Shown here one piece after another: positions 34,772-43,648 of a stretch of 64,000 bases of DNA. The notes beneath the pieces are model-generated. The model did no database searches and had not been told where the DNA came from. It was given only the letters and a program-made list of their open reading frames with translations. Source of the stretch: Bosea sp. PAMC 26642 (GTDB taxonomy: Bacteria > Pseudomonadota > Alphaproteobacteria > Rhizobiales > Beijerinckiaceae); NCBI RefSeq assembly GCF_001562255.1, contig NZ_CP014301.1, positions 3,162,001 through 3,226,000 on the forward strand. Direction: 5' to 3'. Made by a program: the position numbers and the translations under genes. Position 1 is the first letter of the stretch; every line of letters starts with the position of its first letter.

Positions 34772-36283
34772 ATGGAAGCGATCTCGGGCCTCATGACCGG
34801 ATTTGGCGTCATCCTGACGCCGAGCAATTTGATGCTCTGTCTGCTGGGCAGCTTTGTTGGCACGATGATCGGCGTTCTGCCAGGCATAGGTCCGCTGGCT
34901 GCGCTGGCACTGCTCCTCCCCGTCACGTTCTCCCTGCCGCCTGTTGCAGGCGTCGTGATGCTCGCCGCGATTTTTTATGGCGCCATGTATGGCGGCTCGA
35001 CCACGTCGATCCTGCTTAACATTCCAGGGGAAGCCGCATCGGTGGTTACCTGCCGCGACGGCTATCAGATGGCCAAGCAGGGTCGTGCCGGCGCCGCGCT
35101 GGGCGTCGCAGCCTTCGGCTCGTTCGTTGCCGGTACGCTCAGCGTGATCGCGCTAACATTCTTTGCGCCCATATTGGGCACTATAGCGTTGCGCTTCGGG
35201 CCGCCCGAGAACGTCGCGCTTATGCTGCTCGGCCTCGTCTGCACACTTTATATGATCAGCGGCTCGACGTTGAAGGGGCTGACGATGATCGCGCTTGGCG
35301 TCCTGCTGGCGATGATCGGCATCGACGTCGTCAATGGCCAAGAGCGATTCACCTTTGGCTCCATCAATCTTTCCGGTGGGCTTGATCTGCTTGCAATCGT
35401 CATTGGTTTGTTCGGCGTCTCGGAGATTTTGACCAACGTCGAGAAGATCACAAAAAACACTCTACTCGCCGAAAAAATAAAAGGGCTATTCCCGACCCGA
35501 GAAGATTGGAAAGCGTCGTTCGCGCCGATGTTGCGGGGCAGCGGGCTCGGCTTCCTGCTCGGTATCGTGCCCGGTGGGGGCCCGATCACGGCATCGTTCA
35601 TTTCCTATGCGGTCGAGCAACGTCTTGCAAAGGATCCAAGCCGCTTTGGCAAGGGCGCCATCGAGGGCGTGGCCGGGCCTGAAGCGGCAAACAACGCCGC
35701 TGTCGGTGGCGGCATGATCCCAGTTCTCTCGCTGGGTATCCCCGGCACGCCAGTCACGGCGCTTCTGCTTGGTGCGCTTGTCATCCAGGGGATCCAGCCC
35801 GGCCCACTGTTCATGCAGCAGCGCCCGGATTTGTTCTGGGGGATCATTGCCAGCATGTATATCGGCAACGTCTTCCTGTTGATCCTAAACTTACCGCTGG
35901 TGGGTCTATGGGTTCAGTTGCTGCGCGTGCCCTATCGTGTGCTGTTCCCAATCGTTCTGATGCTGTCGGTCGTCGGAACCTATTCGGCAAACAAGAACGT
36001 TTTCGATCTCTGGGTGATGCTGTTCTTCGGCATCTCAGGTTATGTTTTGCGTAAGCTCGAATACGATCTTGCACCATTTCTCATCGCCTTCGTGCTCGCC
36101 CCCTTGCTCGAGCAGTCGCTGCGCCAGTCGCTGGTGATGTCGCCTGACGGAATCATGATCATGATCCAAAGGCCCATCGCTGCCGGACTCATCGCCATCT
36201 GCTTTGTTCTCGTGGCGTTGATGATCAAAAGAGGCCTGAAGCCTCGCAAAACGGGAGGAATTCTTGATGAAGTTCATCAGTAA
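34772..36283 (+). CDS. tctA: TTT transporter large permease (TctA-like)
   Basis: A 503-residue polytopic membrane protein. TctA marks are IGVLPGIGPLAALALLLPVT near 30, MYGGSTTSILLNIPGE near 75 and the second repeat GIVPGGGPITASFISYAVEQ near 265, followed by AANNAAVGGGMIPVLSLGIP. The start ATG 34772 is chosen over 34730 because the latter adds an arginine-rich tail inside tctB. It forms the sodium- or proton-coupled channel fed by the binding protein encoded next. Confidence 0.92.
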   Translation: MEAISGLMTGFGVILTPSNLMLCLLGSFVGTMIGVLPGIGPLAALALLLPVTFSLPPVAGVVMLAAIFYGAMYGGSTTSILLNIPGEAASVVTCRDGYQMAKQGRAGAALGVAAFGSFVAGTLSVIALTFFAPILGTIALRFGPPENVALMLLGLVCTLYMISGSTLKGLTMIALGVLLAMIGIDVVNGQERFTFGSINLSGGLDLLAIVIGLFGVSEILTNVEKITKNTLLAEKIKGLFPTREDWKASFAPMLRGSGLGFLLGIVPGGGPITASFISYAVEQRLAKDPSRFGKGAIEGVAGPEAANNAAVGGGMIPVLSLGIPGTPVTALLLGALVIQGIQPGPLFMQQRPDLFWGIIASMYIGNVFLLILNLPLVGLWVQLLRVPYRVLFPIVLMLSVVGTYSANKNVFDLWVMLFFGISGYVLRKLEYDLAPFLIAFVLAPLLEQSLRQSLVMSPDGIMIMIQRPIAAGLIAICFVLVALMIKRGLKPRKTGGILDEVHQ

Positions 36284-37289
36284 AGGCATAGCGTTCGCCG
36301 CGGCGCTCGGCTTGTCGGCTGTTGCCGGACAGGTTCTGGCGCAAGGTACCAACGCTGATCTTGTCAAAAGCAAGCCGGCTAATTTCCCGACGCAGCCGAT
36401 CGAGATGACGGTGGTGTATCCTGCCGGCGGCGGTGCAGATCTGACGGCTCGCCTCCTCGGCAAGACGATGGAGCAGATCTCGGGCAGCCGTGTCCTCGTC
36501 AATAACCGGACAGGCGGCGCCGGCATGGTCGGCCACGCCTGGCTGGCAACCCAGGCGCCTGCTGACGGTTATGCCATCGGCATGCTGGTCAATCTGGTCT
36601 GGGGCGACTCGATGCTGCGTTCGCAGGGTCGCTGGACACACACCGATCTCGAGCCGGTCGGTTATCTCAACAGCGATCCAATGGTCTGGTTCGTCACGAG
36701 CGATGGCCCATTCAAAGGAGCGACGATCAAGCAGATCGTCGAAGCTGCCAAAGAAAAGCCTGGCACGATCCGAGTTGCGACGGTGCCCGGTAGCATGTGG
36801 GACTACAATATCGAGCAGGTAGAGGCGAACACCGGCGCCAAATTCCTCCGCGTTCCCTTCCAAAGCGGTGGCGCGGGCGTTGTCGGTCTGCTCGGCAATA
36901 ATGTTGACGTTGCCCTTGGATTTTACGCGGAGGCGAAGCCGCATATGGATGCCGGCAAGGTTCGCGGTGTTGGCGTCGCGGCCGAAGAGCGGCTCGCTCA
37001 TCTCAAGGATGTCCCGACCTTGAACGAGGGACTCGGTGCCAAGGACTATCTTTGGACACTGGTCCGTTTCGTTGTTGTCCCAAAAGCAACGCCGGCTGAT
37101 CGCAAGGCCTATCTGGGCGCGATGGTGAAGGCGGCAATGAAAGAGCAAAGCCTGCGTGATGAATACGCCAAGCTCGGCGTCTATTTCGATCCCGCACTCG
37201 AAAAGGCTACCAATATCGCTGAGGCTTTGAATGCCGAGGCTGAGCGTGAGCGCGCCTTCTACATAAAGACAGGCCGGCTGAAGCCCTGA
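36267..37289 (+). CDS. TTT transporter substrate-binding protein (Bug/TctC family)
   Basis: A 340-residue Bug-family periplasmic protein. A signal peptide spans about residues 1-26 (FAAALGLSAVAGQVLAQ). The fold signature is FPTQPIEMTVVYPAGGGADL near 45-62, then NRTGGAGMVGHAWLA near 80, the conserved NxxGGxG loop. It starts at ATG 36267 after GGGAGGAA and overlaps the tctA stop by 17 bp. The ligand is probably the sugar acid that the operon degrades. Confidence 0.9.
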   Translation: MKFISKGIAFAAALGLSAVAGQVLAQGTNADLVKSKPANFPTQPIEMTVVYPAGGGADLTARLLGKTMEQISGSRVLVNNRTGGAGMVGHAWLATQAPADGYAIGMLVNLVWGDSMLRSQGRWTHTDLEPVGYLNSDPMVWFVTSDGPFKGATIKQIVEAAKEKPGTIRVATVPGSMWDYNIEQVEANTGAKFLRVPFQSGGAGVVGLLGNNVDVALGFYAEAKPHMDAGKVRGVGVAAEERLAHLKDVPTLNEGLGAKDYLWTLVRFVVVPKATPADRKAYLGAMVKAAMKEQSLRDEYAKLGVYFDPALEKATNIAEALNAEAERERAFYIKTGRLKP

Positions 37290-37304
37290 TCTGATCGGTT
37301 CGAA

Positions 37305-37331
37305 CCTCCCGGGGGCGTGATCCTCGGGAGG
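37305..37331 (+). terminator. Intercistronic hairpin after the binding-protein gene
   Basis: CCTCCCG (37305-37311) pairs with CGGGAGG (37325-37331) around a 13-base loop. It lies between the binding-protein stop and the KdgD-like gene and may stabilise the upstream mRNA or partly terminate, raising binding-protein levels. Confidence 0.45.
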
Positions 37332-37347
37332 GCATCCTTCTGAAAAC

Positions 37348-38310
37348 GTGGAGCCAGTTGTGACCACATCCCTTTCTTGCGACGCCCTGAAGGCGTCGCT
37401 CGCCTGCGGGCTGCTCGGTTTCCCGCTGACTGACTTTGCGGCCGATGACAGTTTTGCGGCCCAGCCATTCGGTGACCGCGTTCGCTTCCTGGGAGCCCAA
37501 GGTTGCGCGGCCTTGTTTGTCGCAAGCGCGGCTGGTGAATTCTTTTCTTTAACCCGCGACGAATACGCAGCCTTGATTGAAACAGCAGTTGCTGCCCGCC
37601 CCGAAGGCGTCCCGGTTCTCGGTGCGGCAGGCGGATCGACAAGAGATGCGATCGAGCAAATCCGCCTTGCCGAGCGGGCCGGCGCTGATGGCATCCTGTT
37701 GCTGCCGCCCTATCTGGCGGAGGTATCTCAGGATGGCTTGTTTGCTCATATTTCGGCTATCTGCCGGAGCACCTCGCTTGGTGTCATCGTCTACAGCCGG
37801 GCTAACGGTCGCGTTCGACCACCCACGTTAGCGAAACTAGCTGACCAATGCCCCAACCTCATCGCGTTGAAGGACGGCGTCGGCGATGCCGAGGATCTCT
37901 GGACGATGCGGACAGCATTGTCCGGGCGGCTGGTCTTTCTAAACGGAATGCCAACGGCGGAAATCTACGCACCGTCTTATCGCGCTATGGGCGTACCGAC
38001 CTATTCCTCCGCTGTTTATAATTTCGCACCTAGTGCGGCGATGGCGTTTTTCAACGCTGTGCAGGCGGGCGATGCTGCCCTGACCGATGAGATGATGCGG
38101 GCATTTTTCCTGCCCTATGGCCGCATCCGTTCGCGTCAACCGGGCTATGCCGTCAGCATCGTCAAGGCGGGTGTCGATATCGCCGGTCGTTCTGCCGGCC
38201 GCGTGCGCCCGCCGCTCTCCAGTCTCACCTCCGAAGAATACGACGAACTTGCCCCGCTGATCGGCGCGCTCCAGACGTTTGAGAAAGCCAGCTATGTCGT
38301 CATCAAGTGA
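37348..38310 (+). CDS. kdgD: 5-dehydro-4-deoxyglucarate dehydratase-like DapA-family enzyme
   Basis: A 320-residue TIM-barrel aldolase-family protein. The Schiff-base lysine is in NLIALKDGVGD near 175, the catalytic tyrosine in VIVYSRANGR near 150, and the carboxylate loop in FVASAAGEFFSLT near 60. The stretch MPTAEIYAPSYRAMGVPTYS is characteristic of KdgD, which converts 5-dehydro-4-deoxy-D-glucarate to 2-oxoglutarate semialdehyde, CO2 and water. GTG 37348 is the likely start. It overlaps the next gene by 17 bp. No oxoglutarate-semialdehyde dehydrogenase gene is present nearby. Confidence 0.82.
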   Translation: MEPVVTTSLSCDALKASLACGLLGFPLTDFAADDSFAAQPFGDRVRFLGAQGCAALFVASAAGEFFSLTRDEYAALIETAVAARPEGVPVLGAAGGSTRDAIEQIRLAERAGADGILLLPPYLAEVSQDGLFAHISAICRSTSLGVIVYSRANGRVRPPTLAKLADQCPNLIALKDGVGDAEDLWTMRTALSGRLVFLNGMPTAEIYAPSYRAMGVPTYSSAVYNFAPSAAMAFFNAVQAGDAALTDEMMRAFFLPYGRIRSRQPGYAVSIVKAGVDIAGRSAGRVRPPLSSLTSEEYDELAPLIGALQTFEKASYVVIK

Positions 38311-39133
38311 GGTACGGATCGTCACGGCTTCGTCCAGCGCTCAAGCAACGGAAAGCTGCCGCGGCCAGGTCCTGATTTCCGGGTCATATGGCGGCGAATA
38401 CAACGCTTTCCACGCCGGCAAATGGGGCCTTCGCGGCGTCGTCCTGAATGATGCAGGCGTCGGCGCCCAGCGCGCGGGCGTCAATGGACTTGACTACCTC
38501 GACCGTATCGGAATGCCCGCTGCGACTGCCGACGCTATGAGCTGCCACATCGCCGATGGCGATCACATGCTGGCTCATGGCCGCATCAGCTACGTCAATG
38601 CAGCAGCAAAGGCGCTTGGCTGCCTGGTCGGACAGAGTGTGCGGGAATGCGCGGAACGGATGACCAGGGGGAAGCCGATCGAGCAAGAACTTCCGGCCAT
38701 TTCAGGTGGTAAGCGCTATCTGATGCGAGAGGGCTTGGGAGAGCCGAAAGTGATTTGCCTCGACGCCGCTCCGATGCTCGAGGATAGCGATAGTGGCGCC
38801 ATCGTCATCACGGGCTCCCATGCCGCACTGTTCCGTGGACAACCCGACGACGTAATCAGGCAGCAGCTTCACGCCGTCTTCTTCAACGATGCAGGTGTGG
38901 GGCTTGATCAAGCAGGCATCAGACGCCTGCCCGAACTCGACAAACGCGCAATTCCAGCCGGGGCCGTCGAAGCTATGAGCGCGCCGATCGGCAATGCACG
39001 TGCAATTTACAGCGACGGTATCCTTTCCCACGTCAATGCGACGGCAAGGGGGCTTGGCGCTGCTCCTGGACAAGCGCTCGCAAGCTTCATCGATAATCTC
39101 TTGGCGCGAGCCCGATCGCAGGGCGTGCAATGA
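38294..39133 (+). CDS. Uncharacterised protein with two internal repeats
   Basis: A 279-residue protein of no family known to me. It contains two diverged copies of a module of about 98 residues: copy 1 at about 26-123 (ISGSYGGEY, LNDAGVGAQRAGV, HGRISYVNAAAKALG, GQSVRECAERM) and copy 2 at about 170-270 (ITGSHAALF, FNDAGVGLDQAGI, DGILSHVNATARGLG, GQALASFIDNL). Each copy keeps NDAGVG, an AG[IV] helix start, a VNA helix cap and a glycine-glutamine turn, suggesting an alpha/beta fold with a nucleotide- or acid-binding loop. No signal peptide or membrane segment. Its start lies inside kdgD and its end overlaps the FMN dehydrogenase gene, so it works in the same pathway. Confidence 0.8.
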   Translation: MSSSSEVRIVTASSSAQATESCRGQVLISGSYGGEYNAFHAGKWGLRGVVLNDAGVGAQRAGVNGLDYLDRIGMPAATADAMSCHIADGDHMLAHGRISYVNAAAKALGCLVGQSVRECAERMTRGKPIEQELPAISGGKRYLMREGLGEPKVICLDAAPMLEDSDSGAIVITGSHAALFRGQPDDVIRQQLHAVFFNDAGVGLDQAGIRRLPELDKRAIPAGAVEAMSAPIGNARAIYSDGILSHVNATARGLGAAPGQALASFIDNLLARARSQGVQ

Positions 39134-40311
39134 GAGCGCAAAATGCGCTCAATATCGGTGACCTGCATCGCCTCGCGCGGCGGCGGCTTCCTCGAATATT
39201 GTTCGACTGTATTGAATCAGGAACCGAAGGCGAAACCGCGCTTGCTGCAAACGAAGCAAGCTTTGGCCATTACCGCTTGATGCCCCGCCATCTTGTCGAC
39301 GTTGGACGGCGCGAGCCCGGTCTGTCGCTCTTCGGCCGACACTATGGACAGCCATTTGGTATCGGACCGACGGGCTTCGCGGGTCTCTTCCGTCCGGGCG
39401 CAGACATGACGTTGGCCCGGACTGCCAAATCCTCCAACATCCCCTTTGTCCTGTCAGGCGCTAGCGTAGCATCACCGGAGATAGTTGCGGCCGAAGCTTC
39501 AGGGCGCCTCTGGTACCATCTCTATGCCGCAAAGGATGCGAAGATTTCAGCCGATTTGATGCGGCGCATTGCGGATGCCGGTGTCGAGGTGCTCGTGCTG
39601 ACCGTGGACAATCCCGTTCCGGCCAAGCGTGAGCGCGATATCCGAAACGGTTTTGCTCTTCCGCTAAAATTGAAGCCCGCGATCTTACTTGAAGCGCTGA
39701 CCCATCCTGCCTGGATTGTTGACTATTTCCGCAGTGGCGGCTTGCCGACAATGGGAAGTTGGCAGCGTTATGCGCCGGCAGGAGCTAATCCTGCCAAGGT
39801 AGGACAGTTCTTCAGGACCCAAAGTCCATCGATCCAAACCTGGGAAGACCTCAAACGTTTTCGCCAACAATGGCAGGGGCGACTCGTTTTGAAAGGGATC
39901 CAGCATCCCGAGGATGCGGCCAGGGCCCGTGCCGAAGGTGTTGATGGGATCATTGTCTCCAATCACGGTGGCAAAGCCTATGACATGCTGCCGATCCCGC
40001 TGTTTTCGCTGGCAGCGATAAAAGCTGCAGTCGGGAAATCCATGCCGGTGATGTTCGACGGCGGAATTAGGCGCGGCTCGGACATTCTGATCGCACGAGC
40101 GCTCGGCGCGGATTTCGTTTTTGTAGGTCGGGCAACGCTGTATGGCGTCGTCGCGGGCGGGCAAGTGGGTGCCGATCGGGCAGTTTCCATATTGGCCGAT
40201 GAGGTCGATCGCGGGCTAGCGATGATCGGATGCCCGTCGATAGCCGACCTCGACATAAACTGGCTGACTCCTGCTCTTCCAAGCTTATCTGATAGGCCGC
40301 TTCCCGCTTAA
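39130..40311 (+). CDS. FMN-dependent alpha-hydroxyacid dehydrogenase (LldD/mandelate dehydrogenase family)
   Basis: A 393-residue flavoprotein. The complete active site is visible: SGRLWYHLY near 130, LTVDNPVPAKRERDIRNGF near 155 with the conserved Asp and Arg, FMN lysine in LVLKGIQHP near 257, and the catalytic histidine in SNHGGKAYD near 280. The residue after HGG is lysine rather than arginine. It oxidises a 2-hydroxy acid to the 2-oxo acid, passing electrons to quinone or oxygen. Overlaps the preceding gene by 4 bp. Unlike the homologue at 1718 it appears catalytically competent. Confidence 0.88.
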   Translation: MRAQNALNIGDLHRLARRRLPRILFDCIESGTEGETALAANEASFGHYRLMPRHLVDVGRREPGLSLFGRHYGQPFGIGPTGFAGLFRPGADMTLARTAKSSNIPFVLSGASVASPEIVAAEASGRLWYHLYAAKDAKISADLMRRIADAGVEVLVLTVDNPVPAKRERDIRNGFALPLKLKPAILLEALTHPAWIVDYFRSGGLPTMGSWQRYAPAGANPAKVGQFFRTQSPSIQTWEDLKRFRQQWQGRLVLKGIQHPEDAARARAEGVDGIIVSNHGGKAYDMLPIPLFSLAAIKAAVGKSMPVMFDGGIRRGSDILIARALGADFVFVGRATLYGVVAGGQVGADRAVSILADEVDRGLAMIGCPSIADLDINWLTPALPSLSDRPLPA

Positions 40312-40328
40312 ATTCAGGATTCAATTCA

Positions 40329-40760
40329 ATGAATGACCGAGTCAGCGCGCCTGATCTGAATGGAGATTTGATCCGTGGTCTCCTCGACACAGCGGTCGCA
40401 GCGGCAGCCCGTATGGGCGTTGCTGTTTCGATTGCCGTCGTCGATACCGGTGGACACCTTGCCGGATTTCTTCGGATGGAAGGCGTGCACACTGCGACCG
40501 TCGATGTCGCGCAAGCCAAGGCGCGATCTGCAGCTGCCTTCCGGCGCCCGACACGAGTCTTCGCGCAGCAACTTGCCGAAGGAAATTCGACACTTCTAGC
40601 TGTGCCGGGATGCGTTCCCTTATTTGGTGGGGTCCCACTCGTACGATCAAACCGAATGGTCGGTGCCATAGGCATCAGCGGTGCGAGCCCTGACGATGAC
40701 GATGCAATCGCGAATACGATCTATGATCAATTTCACAAGACCTTCTCGCTCGACATCTAA
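40329..40760 (+). CDS. GlcG/HbpS-like protein
   Basis: A 143-residue protein of the GlcG family (DUF336). The typical features are AAAARMGVAVSIAVVDTGGH near 25-45, the helix AQAKARSAAAFRRPT and the strand PLVRSNRMVGAIGISGASPD near 115. Members bind heme or cobalamin-like ligands or act as accessory proteins in glycolate, propanediol and other hydroxyacid pathways. It follows the hydroxyacid dehydrogenase gene by 17 bp, the same neighbour relation as glcG with glycolate oxidase genes. Confidence 0.82.
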   Translation: MNDRVSAPDLNGDLIRGLLDTAVAAAARMGVAVSIAVVDTGGHLAGFLRMEGVHTATVDVAQAKARSAAAFRRPTRVFAQQLAEGNSTLLAVPGCVPLFGGVPLVRSNRMVGAIGISGASPDDDDAIANTIYDQFHKTFSLDI

Positions 40761-40774
40761 CTTTGAGGCTCCAT

Positions 40775-41080
40775 ATGCCCTATCTGATCATCGCCGAAGA
40801 TGCCGCGGATCAAGCAAAATTGCGAGCTAGAGCTCGTCCTGAGCATCTTGCTTACCTTGAAACCAATCTCGAAAAGCTTATTGCGGCTGGCGCACGATTG
40901 ACCGACGATGGCCTGACGGCAATCGGCAGTATGTATATAATAGATACCGATATCCGCGAAGATGCCGAGCATTTTATCCAGAATGATCCGTATATGCGCC
41001 AAGGATTGTTTTCTGTTGTAACAGTGACGCGCTGGCGCAAAGGTTTCTTAAATCACGAAAGCTTTGTTAGTCGATCTTAA
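40775..41080 (+). CDS. YciI-like protein
   Basis: A 101-residue dimeric alpha-beta barrel protein. The YciI signs are the first strand MPYLIIAED, RARPEHLAYLETNLEKLIAA with the conserved histidine, GSMYIIDTDIREDAEHFIQN and DPYMRQGLF near the end. YciI-like proteins may be small lyases or chlorohydrolase-like enzymes; the role here is unknown. ATG 40775 is chosen because the family starts there. It is the last gene of the operon. Confidence 0.78.
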   Translation: MPYLIIAEDAADQAKLRARARPEHLAYLETNLEKLIAAGARLTDDGLTAIGSMYIIDTDIREDAEHFIQNDPYMRQGLFSVVTVTRWRKGFLNHESFVSRS

Positions 41081-41548
41081 TTATATGAGGCAATGTATCC
41101 GCAAGCCGGCACCGCAATTGTCCAGGTGGGTAGACGGGTCGCTGGGAGCGAAGCATAAGTTTTATTGGCTTGATAGCTCGCTGGATGCGCACTGTATCTT
41201 CTACGCTTCAAACCCGACCTGCGCATGCATGTTATCGGTACCCCCAGTGGCACTATCTGTCGGGTATGGCTCGAGTCAGGCGATATCGTTGGCTTTAGGC
41301 TCGCTTCGGCGAGCTACAACCAATCTATGCGGCACCCCGGAACTGGTCAGTGTTTTACGTATTCACTGGACGTTAGCTCAGGTAGTGGATGACGGTTCAT
41401 GGGCACGCAACGCGGTAATGCCCAACTCTTATGGATGCAGCGGCGAAGGTCGTTTTGGATGATCATCGATGCGAACCGCAACGTGGCCAGCCTCTCTCGT
41501 TATGCGATGAAAGAGAGAGTGGCGGCATAGCCGCCCTCTCCTCCTACA
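41081..41548. other. Intergenic region without a supported gene
   Basis: About 470 bp. A 132-codon frame at 41064-41462 has an erratic composition, many cysteines and no ribosome site, so it is not accepted. The right end carries a hairpin at 41515-41540. Confidence 0.5.
41515..41540. terminator. GC-rich hairpin
   Basis: GAGAG-T-GGCGGC (41515-41526) pairs with GCCGCC-CTCTC (41530-41540) around ATA, with a one-base bulge. It lies just after the end of the minus-strand remnant and could end transcription from either side; no T-run. Confidence 0.45.
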
Positions 41549-42112
41549 TCAGCGCTTGCTGTCTGGTGTCCGCTTGACCGGAACCCAGGTCGAACCGAGC
41601 GTCGTTGTCGGCGGCAACCGAGTGTGGTCGGGCACCGTCGTGTAGTTGTCGCGCTCACCGCCTCGCGGCCCTACTTCGCGGAAAACACCGCCGGTATTGC
41701 CACTGTCTGTCAACGGCGGTCGGATTCCAGGCCAGCGGGGCGGAGCAAAACCAGGCCAGTGGCGGCGCAGGAGACGATATGCAAAGGGCCCCGATCGGGG
41801 CCCTTTGCATAGCTTCTGCGCAGCCGCAAAGGCTGCCGGCGAAACCTGATCGTCGAAGCGCGCCCCGATCCGCGCCAGCATGCGCACCCGCACCCAATCG
41901 AGAAAGCCCTGCAGGCAATAAGCCATGAGTAGCAGCAGCGAGATCCCGATTAGTGTCAGCAGACTGCGCGAGCTCAGCACCCGATCATAAACCTGGAGCA
42001 TGTAAAACGAGCCCGAAAGCATCAGGACGTTGATGATACCGGAGAAGACGCCGACGACCGCGAAGGCTGGGCGGGTCAGGCCGGCAGCCAATATCACCAA
42101 TCGCTGGCGCAC
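41549..42112 (-). pseudogene. Type I secretion ABC protein N-terminus joined to an unrelated small-protein tail
   Basis: The frame opens with about 95 residues clearly matching the membrane-domain start of PrtD-type type I secretion ATPases (VGVFSGIINVLMLSGSFYML, then QVYDRVLSSRSLLTLIG). After AAFAAAQKL the match ends at a 32-bp palindrome (41779-41810). The remaining residues end with VFREVGPRGGERDNYTTVPD and STWVPVKRTPDS, which look like a small free-standing protein. No transporter ATPase domain follows. The gene was truncated and fused by chance reading; it cannot make a secretion ATPase. Confidence 0.7.
41779..41810. repeat. Perfect 32-bp palindrome at the break point
   Basis: The half ATGCAAAGGGCCCCGA (41779-41794) is exactly complemented by 41795-41810, giving a 16-bp stem with an A-rich left and T-rich right flank. 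It sits where homology to the secretion ATPase stops. It can act as a bidirectional terminator; it may also mark the recombination point. Confidence 0.75.
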
Positions 42113-42444
42113 ATGATGGTGAGAACGCGAGACGTGACGCGTGGATCAGCGGGATTTTCGGAGCCGGCCGTCATGTCACGGTTGTAATAGTCGATTTTGA
42201 AAAACAGCTTCTCGCCGGCGAGGGTGAAAGCCCCGAAATCATGCTCTCCGAAAGGGTCATTGGCTTCGTTGAACTCTCCATAGCATCGGACCTGCGAAAT
42301 GATTTCAGCTTGCGATGCTCGCCCCAGCGCGGTGACGGCCGCGGTCATGACAACGGTACCGCCTAAAAAAGTTTGGCGGAACGCGTCGTTCAGCGCACGG
42401 ACAGTGGCTGTGCTGGCTTCGGGCGATGGTGGCGTATCGTTCAT
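42094..42444 (-). CDS. DUF3768 domain protein
   Basis: A 116-residue protein of the DUF3768 type: ATVRALNDAFRQTFLGGTVV near the N-terminus, then MTAAVTALGRASQAEIISQV, then GEHDFGAFTLAGEKLFFKID and a C-terminal TSRVLTIMCASDW. The family is common on alphaproteobacterial plasmids and mobile elements; its function is unknown. ATG 42444 overlaps the stop of the upstream gene by 4 bp, so the two are coupled. Confidence 0.82.
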   Translation of the reverse strand: MNDTPPSPEASTATVRALNDAFRQTFLGGTVVMTAAVTALGRASQAEIISQVRCYGEFNEANDPFGEHDFGAFTLAGEKLFFKIDYYNRDMTAGSENPADPRVTSRVLTIMCASDW

Positions 42445-43493
42445 GTTATGTTCCTTTGATGAGAAGCGACGAAGAGCCGAGCAAGCAGGATTGGGTTGCC
42501 GCTTTTGCTGTGGAGAACGAACCCGTCGGTTGGAAACAGGCGCTGGGATAGGCGGCGCTGGCCTTGCCAAAGGTGGGCAGCATCAACGCCACTCGAGGCC
42601 AAGGGACTTCGATCGATCTGCGACGGGAGCAGGCGCCTGAAGTGCGAGGCCGCCACGATGGGCGCACCTTTTAGAGCAGCTGAAGCACCGGCAATGCCGT
42701 GGCGCTGCCAATAGCCTTCGCGGCCAGGGCGATCGAACTCATGGATGGCGACGAGCCCTAGATCGGGCGGAAACGCTCTCAACATGGCAAGCCAGCGGCG
42801 CAAGTGATCGTCGCGCTCGCCAGGTTTGAGAGCCCGAATCCGCCCTGCCCTGTCGGCAATCAATCGAAGCGCCTGCAGGTCGACGAACTCGCGGCCATGG
42901 AGAGCCCGAACAGCAAACGCGTCGTAGCAGGCAAGCAGCAGCGCACGCTGACCTTGGCGCAAGGTCACGATGCGACCGGGATCGTCTGCATCCTGAAAAG
43001 ATGCCCAGTAGCGAGGCGCGTCGCCATTGGTCTCATCTCGAACCGGGAAGGCCTTCCGGGCTAAGCCGGTCATGGCTCCGCCTTGCCAGGCAGCGACGAG
43101 TTGATCGCCACCACGTTTTCCGCTGAGCGGCTCGCTGTCGATGCCTATGACCAGCGTTACACCAGGCCACACTTCATCCAGCAGTCGTGAACCTGCGGCC
43201 CCGGCTAGGCCTGAATCGTCCAGCGCAAGGATTGCCTTGCGCTCGGCTTGTGGCTTTGTGCCAATTGCTTGTGCGATCCGAAAGAAGCCGCCTGGAAGCA
43301 GGACGGCATCGACGTCTCCCCAATCGGTTCGCTCTGAAAAGGCCTCGACCAGATAATCGAGGAGCATGACCCGATGCGTCATCTTATGCAGCGGAAACTG
43401 ATAGCGCCCGCGAACGCTGACGGTCACGATGCGGCTTGTTATTGTGACGAACTGCTGATCAGGCAGCCGGCCGCGTTCACGATCAAAGACCAT
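42441..43493 (-). CDS. Uncharacterised protein of accessory DNA
   Basis: A 350-residue protein without a family I can name. It begins MVFDRERGRLPDQQFVTITS; the stretch DAVLLPGGFFRIAQ near 80 resembles the first strand of nitrilase-like hydrolases, and NPILLARLFVASH is near the end, but a Glu-Lys-Cys triad is not evident. No signal peptide or transmembrane segment. It is coupled to DUF3768 and belongs to the accessory block. Confidence 0.6.
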   Translation of the reverse strand: MVFDRERGRLPDQQFVTITSRIVTVSVRGRYQFPLHKMTHRVMLLDYLVEAFSERTDWGDVDAVLLPGGFFRIAQAIGTKPQAERKAILALDDSGLAGAAGSRLLDEVWPGVTLVIGIDSEPLSGKRGGDQLVAAWQGGAMTGLARKAFPVRDETNGDAPRYWASFQDADDPGRIVTLRQGQRALLLACYDAFAVRALHGREFVDLQALRLIADRAGRIRALKPGERDDHLRRWLAMLRAFPPDLGLVAIHEFDRPGREGYWQRHGIAGASAALKGAPIVAASHFRRLLPSQIDRSPLASSGVDAAHLWQGQRRLSQRLFPTDGFVLHSKSGNPILLARLFVASHQRNIT

Positions 43494-43648
43494 GTTAAAA
43501 AACTCGCGTATTGTGGGTATGAGCAGATCAGCGTCGGACGACGGTCAGACGGCGCTGCAGATTAGAGAGCCATCAGAGACGGCGACGTACGCCACCGTCG
43601 AAGGCGTGGCTGATGAACCGACAGTCTTTAGCTTCGCCGGTGCTAGGC

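Noticed and set aside
41064..41462. 132-codon frame after the YciI-like gene
   Set aside because: Cysteine- and histidine-rich with erratic composition and no start signal.
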